A stretch of DNA of 64,000 nt from assembly GCF_026226615.1 (NCBI RefSeq), contig NZ_JAJAPB010000002.1, positions 62,001-126,000 on the forward strand, read 5' to 3'. How positions within the stretch are numbered: the first letter of the stretch is position 1; every line of letters starts with the position of its first letter. Shown here in pieces: positions 34,042 to 41,913 of this stretch. The notes below the pieces were generated by a model that saw only the letters and a list, made by a program, of their open reading frames with translations, was not told where the DNA came from and ran no database searches. This DNA comes from Geovibrio ferrireducens. GTDB taxonomy: Bacteria > Chrysiogenota > Deferribacteres > Deferribacterales > Geovibrionaceae. The translations under genes and the position numbers were made by a program.

Positions 34042-34275
34042 ATGGGCGGTGCGTATCTCCTTTTCATGCCCCCGGTTAGCACAGACTGCTGAAATATCCT
34101 TTACCTTTAGACCTGTTTATTTTTATCGGTGCTCAAGGTTGCGTTGCGGCTGTTTTGTTAACCCTATATCAACTTTTCTATGGTAAAGGTGTTGTTGTGG
34201 CTTATCACCATGGGGTCGGAAGCATTTCTTTTTTAAATTCCGGTAAGCAGTCTGCTTTTTCCCTGTTCGGGGTGA
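34042..34275 (+). ncRNA. Candidate structured leader RNA upstream of nrdJ
   Basis: This gene-free DNA follows a promoter and holds nested long-range complementarity. AGC-AGACTGCT (34078-34090, 2-base bulge) pairs with AGCAGTCTGCT (34246-34256). CCTTTACC (34098-34105) pairs perfectly with GGTAAAGG (34182-34189). Smaller hairpins are enclosed (GGTT/AACC 34137-34163; CGGAA/TTCCG near 34217-34241), and a CCC/GGG hairpin lies near 34261-34271. The nesting gives a multibranched fold. I compared it by eye with cobalamin, TPP, FMN, SAM, glycine, Moco, fluoride and c-di-GMP riboswitches, RNase P, SRP, tmRNA and 6S, and none fits. It could be a regulatory leader or a separate small RNA. Confidence 0.45.
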
Positions 34276-34348
34276 TTATTCCTTCAATAAATTAAAAAAA
34301 TACTTGGGAAAAATACTTTCCCCTATATTTTAATTAAAATGCGGATCT

Positions 34349-34441
34349 GCGGGTCTGCGTTATTTGTTTGTACAAGACGCTTTTGCGTCATTATTTGAAA
34401 AAAACGCTAACCCGCTGCCTCTCCAGCTGCGGGTGCGGAGG
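34349..34441 (+). promoter_or_regulatory. Mutually exclusive helices before the nrdJ ribosome-binding site
   Basis: The segment AACGC-TA-ACCCGC (34403-34415) can pair with upstream GCGGGT-CT-GCGTT (34349-34361), which encloses a GACGC/GCGTC hairpin. Its ACCCGC half can instead pair with downstream GCGGGT (34429-34434). The downstream loop carries CCTC (34418-34421), complementary to GAGG of the ribosome-binding site (34438-34441). Such an either/or design is typical of translational attenuators. This is a pairing inspection, not an energy calculation. Confidence 0.45.
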
Positions 34442-34445
34442 TTGT

Positions 34446-36749
34446 ATGCTTAACACCGAGGAGATTGAAAAGGTTCTCTCCCGTGAACCGAAACTTTCGG
34501 CAAATGCTGTTACCGTTCTTAAGAAGAGGTATTTAAAGAGGGATAATAACGGTAATGCCACGGAAACGCCGAAAAAAATGTTCCAGCGTGTGGCGCTGAA
34601 CATTGCGGAAGCCGAAAGAAAATTTGACGAGAAGGCGGATGTTCTCGCCAAAGCGGCTCAGTTTTACGATCAGATGATTGATCTCAAATTCCTTCCCAAT
34701 TCTCCCACTCTTATGAACGCAGGAAGAGAGCTTCAGCAGCTTTCCGCATGCTTTGTTCTTCCTGTGGATGACACGCTCGAAGGCATTTTCGATGCGGTTA
34801 AGAACACCGCTCTTATTCATAAATCCGGCGGAGGAACAGGTTTTTCCTTCAGCCGCCTCAGACCGAAAGACGATGTGGTAAAAACCACCAAAGGCGTATC
34901 CAGCGGCCCAGTATCGTTCATGAGCGTTTTTGACGCAGCCACGGAAACCATCAAACAGGGCGGAACAAGACGCGGCGCGAACATGGGGATCCTCCGTGTG
35001 GATCACCCTGATATTATGGACTTTATCTACGCCAAGCAGGACAAAACAAAGCTCACTAACTTCAACATCTCTGTCGGCGCAACAGAAGCCTTTATGAACG
35101 CCCTTGAGTCAAGCGGCAATTTTGACCTTATAAACCCCAAAACCAAAAAGAAAGCAGGCTCCCTCAACGCGAAAGAAGTCTTCGATCAGATGGTTCAGCT
35201 TGCGTGGGAAGGCGGAGATCCGGGAATCATATTCCTTGACAGAATAAACGCCGAAAACCCCACCCCGAAAGAGGGTGAAATAGAGAGCACAAACCCCTGC
35301 GGCGAGCAGCCTCTTCTCCCTTATGAATCATGCAATCTCGGTTCAATAAACCTTGGCAGGTTTGTGGAAGACGGCAAGGCGGACTGGAAAGCCCTTGAAG
35401 AAACAGTGAAAACTGCCGTCAGATTCCTTGACAACGTAATCGAAATGAACAAGTACCCCATAGTTCAGATCGAAAACCAGACAAAAAGAAACCGCAAAAT
35501 CGGTCTCGGCATCATGGGCTGGGCGGATATGCTTGCCATGCTTGAAATCCCCTACAACAGTGACGAGGCAATAGACTTTGCTGAAAAAATAATGAAATTC
35601 ATCCGTGACAAGGCAAGGGAAGCCTCCGCAGAACTCGCTAAAGAAAGAGGAAACTTCCCCACTTTCAACGACAGCGTGTACCCTGCCATGGGCTTTAAAA
35701 ACATGCGCAACGCCACAGTCACCACCATTGCCCCCACAGGCACAATATCGATCATCGCCGGATGTTCCAGCGGAATCGAGCCCTATTTTGCCATAGCCTT
35801 CTACAGGTTTGTTATGGATAACAACAAACTGCCGGAAGTATGCCCCGTTTTCAAGGATATAGCCAAGAAAGACGGCTTTTACTCTGATGACCTCATGGAG
35901 AAAGTGGCCGATACCGGGCATGTGCATGACCTTGAGCAGGTTCCGTCAAAATGGCGCAAAGTGTTTGTAACATCGCATGAAATAACACCCCTTTGGCATA
36001 TCAAAATGCAGGCGGCATTCCAGAGATATACTGACAATGCAGTGAGCAAAACAGTTAACTTCTCCAACGAAGCCACAGTGGATGATGTACGGAACGCTTA
36101 TCTCCTCTCATACAAACTCGGCTGCAAAGGAACTACAATCTACCGTGACGGAAGCCGCACGGGGCAGGTTCTTAACGTTGGCACAAAAGAGAAGAAGGAA
36201 GAAGCAGTTGCTGCTCAGCAGCTTCCCAATAAACCCAGACCCAGACCCTCTGTGCTGGTGGGACGCACTATAGAGATGATGACCGGCTGCGGCAAACTTT
36301 ATGTAACTATAAATCAGGATGAAAACGGCGAACCATTCGAAGTTTTCACCAGCATGGGCAAAGCCGGCGGATGCGCACAGAGCCAGTGCGAGGCAATAGG
36401 AAGGCTTATCTCCCTCGACCTCAGAAGCGGCGGCGATATTGACCTGATCATCAAGCAGCTTAAAGGCATATCATGCCACATGAAATACGGTTTCGGCCAG
36501 AACACTGTGCTGAGTTGTTCCGACGCTGTGGGCAAAGCCCTTGAGCTTGCTCTCAAAGCCTCGGCACTTGAGATAACTGTTACGGGCAAGCAGGAAAAAC
36601 TCAGCGTTGACAAGCTCCTTGAAACAGTGAGTGTTCATGAGGAAGAGCATAAGGTGAAAAACGGCGCCTGCCCCGAATGCGGCAGCCCCATAGAACACGT
36701 AGAAGGCTGCGATATTTGCTACTCCTGCGGCTATTCGCACTGCAGCTAA
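34446..36749 (+). CDS. nrdJ: Adenosylcobalamin-dependent (class II) ribonucleotide reductase
   Basis: The 767-residue enzyme reduces ribonucleotides to deoxyribonucleotides with B12, independent of oxygen. It shows FLPNSPTLMNAG, LSACFVLPVDD, GGGTGFSFSRLRP, NPCGEQPLLPYESCNLGSIN with the catalytic Cys/Glu, and APTGTISIIAGCSSGIEP. A TSCPD domain (about 620-700) and a four-cysteine zinc-ribbon tail (CPECG...CYSCGYSHC) complete it. I chose the ATG at 34446, after GGAGG. The frame stays open upstream to 34368, but that stretch is the leader hairpin region, and its cysteine-rich translation is not family-like. The gene stands alone between a leader and a terminator. Confidence 0.95.
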   Translation: MLNTEEIEKVLSREPKLSANAVTVLKKRYLKRDNNGNATETPKKMFQRVALNIAEAERKFDEKADVLAKAAQFYDQMIDLKFLPNSPTLMNAGRELQQLSACFVLPVDDTLEGIFDAVKNTALIHKSGGGTGFSFSRLRPKDDVVKTTKGVSSGPVSFMSVFDAATETIKQGGTRRGANMGILRVDHPDIMDFIYAKQDKTKLTNFNISVGATEAFMNALESSGNFDLINPKTKKKAGSLNAKEVFDQMVQLAWEGGDPGIIFLDRINAENPTPKEGEIESTNPCGEQPLLPYESCNLGSINLGRFVEDGKADWKALEETVKTAVRFLDNVIEMNKYPIVQIENQTKRNRKIGLGIMGWADMLAMLEIPYNSDEAIDFAEKIMKFIRDKAREASAELAKERGNFPTFNDSVYPAMGFKNMRNATVTTIAPTGTISIIAGCSSGIEPYFAIAFYRFVMDNNKLPEVCPVFKDIAKKDGFYSDDLMEKVADTGHVHDLEQVPSKWRKVFVTSHEITPLWHIKMQAAFQRYTDNAVSKTVNFSNEATVDDVRNAYLLSYKLGCKGTTIYRDGSRTGQVLNVGTKEKKEEAVAAQQLPNKPRPRPSVLVGRTIEMMTGCGKLYVTINQDENGEPFEVFTSMGKAGGCAQSQCEAIGRLISLDLRSGGDIDLIIKQLKGISCHMKYGFGQNTVLSCSDAVGKALELALKASALEITVTGKQEKLSVDKLLETVSVHEEEHKVKNGACPECGSPIEHVEGCDICYSCGYSHCS

Positions 36750-36794
36750 GGCAGGCAGTATATATTACCGAAGAATCTTCCGTAATCCAGACTC

Positions 36795-36832
36795 AAGGCC
36801 GCAGTATAAGACATGCTGCGGCCTTTTTTTTC
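36795..36832 (+). terminator. Intrinsic terminator of nrdJ
   Basis: A perfect 10-bp stem AAGGCCGCAG/CTGCGGCCTT (36795-36804 with 36816-36825) runs into a T tract. Confidence 0.9.
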
Positions 36833-36917
36833 ATATTTTTCTCAATTTCGCTGTAATTCAGCAAAAAAATACTTTAAGATCCATTCATACGGACGATAAC
36901 TATATCAGGTGGTTTTA

Positions 36918-36931
36918 GGGCATGGATGCCC
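36918..36931 (+). promoter_or_regulatory. Small leader hairpin before the orphan gene
   Basis: GGGCATGGATGCCC folds into a 5-bp stem with a 4-base loop and is followed by GTTTTAT. It sits 12 bases before the AGGAGG of the small gene at 36953, where it could attenuate transcription or translation. Confidence 0.4.
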
Positions 36932-36952
36932 GTTTTATGACTAGGAGGTCTT

Positions 36953-37234
36953 ATGAAGTCCAGCGAAGAATTCCTGAGCAATGTTTTTGCCGTTCTCGGA
37001 CATATAAATCAGGCTATAGAGCGCAATGTGTCCATTCTCCTTGAAAAGAAAGTCGAAGGAAAATCATCTCACTTCAATGTAATTCTCAAAGGCGAAAAAG
37101 AAGGCGAAGTATTTGTAATGGCTTCCGATCTCACCGAAGAACAGCTTAAATGGTATGTGTTCGGGCTGGGTGACGGACTGGGGCTTACCCCCGAACAGCT
37201 TAAAAATCACACAAAACAGCAAAAAACCGCCTGA
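36953..37234 (+). CDS. Small cytoplasmic protein of unknown function
   Basis: This is a 93-residue soluble, charged protein. It has no signal peptide, cysteine or membrane segment. A predicted helix-rich N-terminus (SSEEFLSNVFAVLGHINQAIERN) is followed by a probable beta hairpin (SHFNVILKGEKEGEVFVMAS) and a C-terminal helix. I recognise no family. The strong AGGAGG, with its own terminators on both sides (36795 and 37282), shows it is a stand-alone gene. Confidence 0.75.
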   Translation: MKSSEEFLSNVFAVLGHINQAIERNVSILLEKKVEGKSSHFNVILKGEKEGEVFVMASDLTEEQLKWYVFGLGDGLGLTPEQLKNHTKQQKTA

Positions 37235-37281
37235 AAAGGCGATTCCCTAAAAATTATTTATACCGCTTAAGTTCCAGAGAG

Positions 37282-37313
37282 CGGCGGGCTTCGAAAGAGC
37301 CCGCCGTTTTTTT
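37282..37313 (+). terminator. Strong bidirectional-looking terminator
   Basis: CGGCGGGCT (37282-37290) pairs with AGCCCGCCG (37298-37306), followed by TTTTTTT. It ends the small gene at 36953 and lies 5 bases beyond the stop of the convergent secreted-protein gene. Confidence 0.9.
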
Positions 37314-37318
37314 ATAAA

Positions 37319-37765
37319 CTATTCAGCCGGTACGCCTCCCCTGCCCTGCATAGGCTGAAAAGGATACTGACCAAGCATTACACCGTTAGGGGTCAATGTA
37401 AGGCTCATTTTGTTGCCGCTTTTATCAGTAACCGGAGCCGACCACACTGTGAAGCCTCTGGGGGTTGTGAAGCCTTCCAGTTTGCCAACCTGATAGCCTT
37501 TCAGATTAGCCGCAGCGTAATCATTAATAATCTTCCCGGCTTCTGCCTCTGTGTACTGAGTAACTGCCTTCGGCCCTCTCTGAACATTAGCCTGAGCCAT
37601 CATTTTTCTGCCTTTAAACTGACCGCCCTGATAATTCATGCCCTGATACTGTCCGCCAGCCTGAACACACTGTGCGTAGCCCATACCGCCGCCCATACGC
37701 GCGTATGCTGATCCGGCGAATGCTATCGTAAGAATTGCCGCCATTGCTATAACTGTTTTTCTCAT
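37319..37765 (-). CDS. Small secreted protein of unknown function
   Basis: The 148-residue product has a clear signal peptide (MRKTVIAMAAILTIAFAGSAYA) when started at the ATG at 37765, which follows AAGGAGG. The mature protein begins with a Gly/Gln/Met-rich low-complexity segment (MGGGMGYAQ, GGQYQGMNYQGGQFKG), then a folded-looking domain with GYQVGKLEGFTTPRGFTVWS and a C-terminal GQYPFQP. Met-rich, His-poor N-termini occur in some periplasmic metal-binding proteins, but that is only a hint. It is monocistronic, and no neighbour suggests a pathway. Confidence 0.75.
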   Translation of the reverse strand: MRKTVIAMAAILTIAFAGSAYARMGGGMGYAQCVQAGGQYQGMNYQGGQFKGRKMMAQANVQRGPKAVTQYTEAEAGKIINDYAAANLKGYQVGKLEGFTTPRGFTVWSAPVTDKSGNKMSLTLTPNGVMLGQYPFQPMQGRGGVPAE

Positions 37766-38002
37766 TTTATGCCTCCTTAAATGAGCTTTTACAGTTAATA
37801 AAGCAAAGTCCGTTCCCAAAGTGCCAAACAGAAATTATCTTATATAACAGCACCTAACCCGAAACCATGATTTTCATCCGCAGTTAATATTCTGCACAGA
37901 TGAGCAGAAACTGCACAATATCCCGTCTGCAGTCCGGATTAAAAAATTGACCCTGACTGCTTAGTCTGCTATCTTTCAAAATACTTGAAAACACGGTGTA
38001 AA

Positions 38003-39019
38003 ATGAAATTCCTTCTCATACAGCTATACCAGACAGGAGACGTAGTTCTTACCACGCACATCCAAAGAGAAATAAAAAACGCGTACCCTGATGCGGAAAT
38101 AGATTTCCTCACATTTACAGCCAACAAACCTGTTCTGGAAAACAGCCCCTATCTCAGAAATATCTTAACTACTGACAGAAAAAGCGGACTGAAAGGCCTT
38201 ATTAAAATCATCATACAGATACGGAAAAATAAATATGATGCAGTGCTGGACTTCATGAACAATCCACGCACAGCTTTGATAAGCCTTTTCAGCGGGGCAA
38301 AAAACACAGTGGGCTACGCCACAAGCAGAAGAAGGCGGTTCTACAACACTCTGGCCTCCAGACTGGAAGGCAGCCCCGGAGAGACCAAGCTTTCGCTCAT
38401 AGCTCCGTTTATCAGTGATTTCAGACCCGAAACCCATAACACACGCCCTGAACTTTTCACATCAGAAGCAGCAGATGAAAAAGCCGCAGAGGTTCTCAGC
38501 AGCTTCGGAATCAAAGACAGCGACTTCATAGTAACCATGTCCCCCACCCATAAACGTGATACCAGAAGGTGGAAACTTAAGCATTTCATGAACATTGCCT
38601 CTTTTGTCACCGAAAAATATGATGCAAAGGTGATTCTTACCTATGGTCCGGGCGAAAAAGGGTATATAACTGACAATGTACCGGTGATGCCTGAAAATGT
38701 TTATCTTATGCCGCAGCTTTCACTCGGTGAGTTTACAGCACTTATAAAAAGAGCAAAGCTCCATATAGGCAATGATTCTGCACCGCACCACATAGCAACG
38801 GCGTTCAAGATACCAACATTCATCATTATCGGTTCCTCCCATACAAGCTGGGTGTTCAGCTCTCCAGAGCACACCTGTATCACCAAAGGGATGGACTGCC
38901 AGCCCTGCGGCAAATCAGTATGTGCAATCAGCGGGGAGATACCCTGCATGGAGAATCTGACCGCGGACGATGTTAAGCCCGCGCTGGAGAGGTTTATAAA
39001 GAATGTTTTCCGCCTTTAA
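38003..39019 (+). CDS. Glycosyltransferase family 9 (heptosyltransferase-like)
   Basis: This is a 338-residue GT-B-fold enzyme. The N-terminal MKFLLIQLYQTGDVVLTTH has the family's substrate loop, and the C-terminal half has SPTHKRDTRRWKLKHF, QLSLGEFTALIKRAKLHIGNDSAPHH and FGSS-like IGSSHTSW. Such enzymes add heptose or related sugars to the lipopolysaccharide core. A cysteine-rich patch near the C-terminus (CQPCGKSVCAISGEIPC) is common in this subfamily. The ATG at 38003 is preferred to one six codons upstream. The gene overlaps the deacetylase-like gene by 17 bases. Confidence 0.87.
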   Translation: MKFLLIQLYQTGDVVLTTHIQREIKNAYPDAEIDFLTFTANKPVLENSPYLRNILTTDRKSGLKGLIKIIIQIRKNKYDAVLDFMNNPRTALISLFSGAKNTVGYATSRRRRFYNTLASRLEGSPGETKLSLIAPFISDFRPETHNTRPELFTSEAADEKAAEVLSSFGIKDSDFIVTMSPTHKRDTRRWKLKHFMNIASFVTEKYDAKVILTYGPGEKGYITDNVPVMPENVYLMPQLSLGEFTALIKRAKLHIGNDSAPHHIATAFKIPTFIIIGSSHTSWVFSSPEHTCITKGMDCQPCGKSVCAISGEIPCMENLTADDVKPALERFIKNVFRL

Positions 39020-39962
39020 ATCAGTACCTGTTTTAAGTTATACAAGTATTTCAGATAAAAGCGACATCACAAAAGAAGACTTCAGAAGGCAGATGAGGGT
39101 TCTGGCGCGCGGCGGGTACACCCCTGTTTCCGCAGTCAGGCTCCATGAGTTTATGCTCGGTGACGGGGATTTGCCCCGCAGACCTGTTGTAATCACCTTT
39201 GACGGCTGCCTTTTTGACAACTGGGTAAACGCCATGCCCGTTCTGGATGAATTCGGCTTTAAGGCGGTTTTTTTCTGCATAACTGGCTTTCTTCATGACA
39301 CGCCCAGAAGACCGCAGCACGAAAACCAAACACTGCCGGACAGAGATCAGGCTTTTGAACAGGCGCTCTGCAACAAAGACTTTTCCGGCTTCATGAGCAG
39401 GCAGGAGGTTTATGAAACAGTCCACGGACTGGGGCATGAGGTTTACAGCGGCTCTGTCACACACCCTATGATTTTCAGTTCAGCCAGCCAGAACGGCATC
39501 TTCCCTGACAAGCAGCATTGGTGCTTTCACAGCATATGCGGCAAATTGCATAAAGGTGATAAGGTATATGACATAGGCTCCGCCCTTGCTTACAACGGCT
39601 ACGTAATCAAAGACGGCTCACCCGTTCTGAGGGGCATGGACGAGAGGGCAAAGCTGTGCCGATTCGAGCTTGAGGAGAGCAAAAAGGAGCTTGAATACCT
39701 TCTCGCACGTCCCTGCGGATTTTTCAGCTGGCCCTGCGGTCAGTATGATAAGCTTTCGCTGAGCATTCTTGAGGAAACAGGGTATAAAGGAGCATTCACC
39801 TTTGACAGAGGCTCAAACGCCCGTAATACGGATGTACGGTATATAAAAAGAATAAAAGTCAAAGGAAGAAGACCGCTCATCTGGCTGCGCAAGAAACTCG
39901 GAATCTACTCCAACTCAATAACCGCCAGCCTTTTCGGCAGAAAATTCAAACTGAAAATCTAG
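39003..39962 (+). CDS. NodB-fold polysaccharide deacetylase-like protein, probably catalytically altered
   Basis: In this 319-residue protein, the NodB fold is visible from PVVITFD (61-67), through FGFKAVFF, to the C-terminal FFSWPCGQYDKLSLSILEETGYKGAFTF. The first motif, normally TFDDG, reads TFDGC, so the metal-binding second Asp is Gly68. The second motif, normally HxxxH, reads GSVTH, leaving only His154. Two of three metal ligands are therefore missing, and classical deacetylation is doubtful. It starts inside the end of the heptosyltransferase-like gene, so an LPS or surface-glycan role is likely. There is no signal peptide, which suggests a cytoplasmic location. Confidence 0.8.
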   Translation: MFSAFKSVPVLSYTSISDKSDITKEDFRRQMRVLARGGYTPVSAVRLHEFMLGDGDLPRRPVVITFDGCLFDNWVNAMPVLDEFGFKAVFFCITGFLHDTPRRPQHENQTLPDRDQAFEQALCNKDFSGFMSRQEVYETVHGLGHEVYSGSVTHPMIFSSASQNGIFPDKQHWCFHSICGKLHKGDKVYDIGSALAYNGYVIKDGSPVLRGMDERAKLCRFELEESKKELEYLLARPCGFFSWPCGQYDKLSLSILEETGYKGAFTFDRGSNARNTDVRYIKRIKVKGRRPLIWLRKKLGIYSNSITASLFGRKFKLKI

Positions 39963-39971
39963 ATACAAAAA

Positions 39972-39991
39972 CGCCCTCCTGAGGGAGGGCG
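39972..39991. terminator. GC-rich hairpin between convergent genes
   Basis: CGCCCTCC (39972-39979) pairs perfectly with GGAGGGCG (39984-39991) around a 4-base loop, 10 bases after the NodB-like stop. On the minus strand it is followed by TTTTTGTATCT (reading away from the M23 gene), so it can end the long minus-strand operon too. Confidence 0.7.
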
Positions 39992-40037
39992 CCAGGCTGA
40001 TTACAAAAACAGCAACTGACTTGTTCATACATATAAA

Positions 40038-40124
40038 ATCCCCCTCAATCCCCCTTTATCAAAGGGGGAAGTTACTGTGATTAAAAGCAGAATACCCTCC
40101 TTTAGCAAAGGAGGGCAGGGGAAG
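40038..40124. repeat. Two C-rich inverted-repeat units
   Basis: CCCCCTTT-ATC-AAAGGGGG (40050-40068) and CCCTCCTTT-AGC-AAAGGAGGG (40095-40115) have the same layout with compensating changes. Flanking AATCCCCCTCAATCC and GCAGGGGAAGATT are also related as inverted arms. Similar units are scattered in many bacterial genomes. The pair fills the gap before the M23 gene stop. Confidence 0.7.
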
Positions 40125-40147
40125 ATTTATGCAAAGGGCGCTTAGCT

Positions 40148-41305
40148 TTACATAGTAGGAACAGTTTTGGAGGCGTAAGCCGCTTTTACAAGCACCTCAT
40201 CCAGTCTGGAGGCGTAGTATTTTGTTGTGTCCTGAAACTCCGCGACTTCTGCCTTCGGAAGTTTCGGCGCTGGAGCCTTGAACGTCAGCGGGTTTATGTA
40301 CGTGTTCCCTTTTCTCAGACGGTAGTCGACATGGGGACCGGTGGATATGCCTGTACTGCCGACATAGCCGATGACCTCACCCTGCCTGACATACTTGCCT
40401 ACATTCATGCCGTTTGCGAATCTGGAAAGGTGGAGGAAAAGAGTGTGGTAGTCGTTAGTGTGACGGAGACCGATGTAGTTGCCGTTATATTTTCCGTAGC
40501 CTCTCTTGCTCACGTAACCGTCAGCAGTGGCGTATATGGGTGTGCCCACGGGCGCGGCGTAATCCACTCCGAGGTGGGGTCTGACTTTGTTAAGCACAGG
40601 GTGGAGCCTGTTGTAGCTGAATGTTGATGAAACCCTGCCGAATTTAAGCGGAGCCTTGAGGAATCCTTTTTTAAGAGCGTTGCCTTCGGGGGTGAAGTAG
40701 CCCCTTGTCTTGCCGTTTTCATAGTAGAGTGCGCGGATGTGACGGCCGTTGTTGAAGAAATCAGCCGCGTGAACTCTTCCGTAGCCTGCGAACTCACCCT
40801 TGATGAAGCGTTTGTCCACAAGGAGGGTGAAGCTGTCACCGTGGCGTATGTCTTTGAAGAAGTCGATCTCCCATTCGTAGATCTCTGCCATTTTCATAGC
40901 CAGAGAGAAGTCCTCCCCGGTTGAGGTTATGGCGTTGTAGAGGCTGCTTTCAATAGTGCCGGAAACATAGGCTGTTACAGTTTCCACGGGATATTTTACC
41001 GCTTCAACCCTGAAACCGTCGCCGTCTTTCTCTACACGAAGCTCTTTATCCATACTGAGTTTAAAAAGCACCGAGTTTTCATCGGTAAGAAGAGTGGCTC
41101 CCGCTTTCAGAGTAAAATCGGGCAATTGGCTTTTAATTTCTTTTACGATTTCCACAACCTGCGCAGAATCGAAAATCCCCCCAAGGATCGAGTACAGAGT
41201 TTCGCCGAATTTCACAGTCCTTTCAATATAAGGGGAAGCATGGGAAACCTGAGCCGTAAAAATAAGCACGGCGGTAAGCACGGAAAATACAAATTTTTTC
41301 ATCAT
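40148..41305 (-). CDS. Exported M23-family metallopeptidase
   Basis: The 385-residue protein starts at the ATG overlapping the dedA stop (TGATG) and has a signal peptide (KKFVFSVLTAVLIFTAQVSHA). Residues about 30-200 resemble a LysM/OapA-like substrate-recognition region (VKFGETLYSILGG). The peptidase domain carries HLGVDYAAPVGTPIYA (His and Asp ligands) and GPHVDYRLRKGNTYINP. The usual HxH is HVD, a variant seen in a known subgroup, so activity is probable but not certain. It likely cuts peptidoglycan cross-links in the periplasm. Confidence 0.88.
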   Translation of the reverse strand: MMKKFVFSVLTAVLIFTAQVSHASPYIERTVKFGETLYSILGGIFDSAQVVEIVKEIKSQLPDFTLKAGATLLTDENSVLFKLSMDKELRVEKDGDGFRVEAVKYPVETVTAYVSGTIESSLYNAITSTGEDFSLAMKMAEIYEWEIDFFKDIRHGDSFTLLVDKRFIKGEFAGYGRVHAADFFNNGRHIRALYYENGKTRGYFTPEGNALKKGFLKAPLKFGRVSSTFSYNRLHPVLNKVRPHLGVDYAAPVGTPIYATADGYVSKRGYGKYNGNYIGLRHTNDYHTLFLHLSRFANGMNVGKYVRQGEVIGYVGSTGISTGPHVDYRLRKGNTYINPLTFKAPAPKLPKAEVAEFQDTTKYYASRLDEVLVKAAYASKTVPTM

Positions 41306-41913
41306 CACACAGCCTTCTTTCTCTTTTTTTGAAAATAAAAGTAGCACACAATAATAACGGCTACAAAAACAAGCAGTAAAATACTTATCGTCTTTAATTT
41401 ACTGTGCATTAGCTCAGGATTGTTTCCGATGAAAAATCCCACCCACGCAAGCACGACAACCCAGATTCCCGCGCCCAGACCTGTGTAAAAACAGAACTTA
41501 GGGATATTCATCCCGGCGAGTCCTGCCGGAAATGAAATGTACTGTCTTATCACAGGGATGAGCCTTCCGGTAAAAGTTGTGACCTCTCCGTGTTTCAGGA
41601 AAAAGCCATCAACCTTAGCAAACTTTTCCTCGTTAAGAAAAAGATACCTGCCGTACTTTTTAAGAAGCCCTCTGCCCATGTAAACGGCAATAAAGTAATT
41701 TACCAGTGCCCCTATCACGCTCCCCGCCACGCCGGAGAGCACAACAAAATATATGTTCATCTTCCCCTGCGCCGCCAGATACCCCGCCGGGGGAACCACA
41801 ACCTCGCTGGGAAAAGGAACAAACGAGCTTTCAAGAGCCATGAGGAAAACTATCCCCCAATAGCCCATGCCGTGAACGGCATCCAGAACAAAATTAACAA
41901 ACGCGCTAAGCAT
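41305..41913 (-). CDS. DedA-family membrane protein
   Basis: The 202-residue inner-membrane protein is of the DedA/VTT family, associated with lipid-carrier (undecaprenyl phosphate or phospholipid) recycling and envelope stress. Landmarks are LESSFVPFPSEVVVPPAGYLA near 25-45, RFTGRLIP-like TFTGRLIPVIRQYISFPAGLAGM near 115-137, and a C-terminal basic tail. I chose the ATG at 41913, with AGGGG 6 bases upstream and an 8-base overlap with recN. Confidence 0.9.
   Translation of the reverse strand: MLSAFVNFVLDAVHGMGYWGIVFLMALESSFVPFPSEVVVPPAGYLAAQGKMNIYFVVLSGVAGSVIGALVNYFIAVYMGRGLLKKYGRYLFLNEEKFAKVDGFFLKHGEVTTFTGRLIPVIRQYISFPAGLAGMNIPKFCFYTGLGAGIWVVVLAWVGFFIGNNPELMHSKLKTISILLLVFVAVIIVCYFYFQKKRKKAV

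Noticed and set aside
34042-34275. Cobalamin riboswitch in front of nrdJ
   Set aside because: Class II reductases are often controlled this way, but the B12-box (GCCACTG) and the GGGAA core were not found in the 500-base gap.
34020-34345. NrdR boxes upstream of nrdJ
   Set aside because: One loose AACATATAT-like site overlaps the -10, but there is no second box at the required helical spacing.
34368-34445. N-terminal extension of nrdJ (26 codons, cysteine-rich)
   Set aside because: The frame is open, but it lies in the leader hairpins, the strong GGAGG is just before the ATG at 34446, and the extension does not resemble the family.
35343-35927. 194-codon minus-strand open frame
   Set aside because: It is antisense to the conserved core of nrdJ.
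40038-40124. CRISPR-like array
   Set aside because: Only two related hairpin units with unequal sequence and no spacers; no cas genes are in the window.
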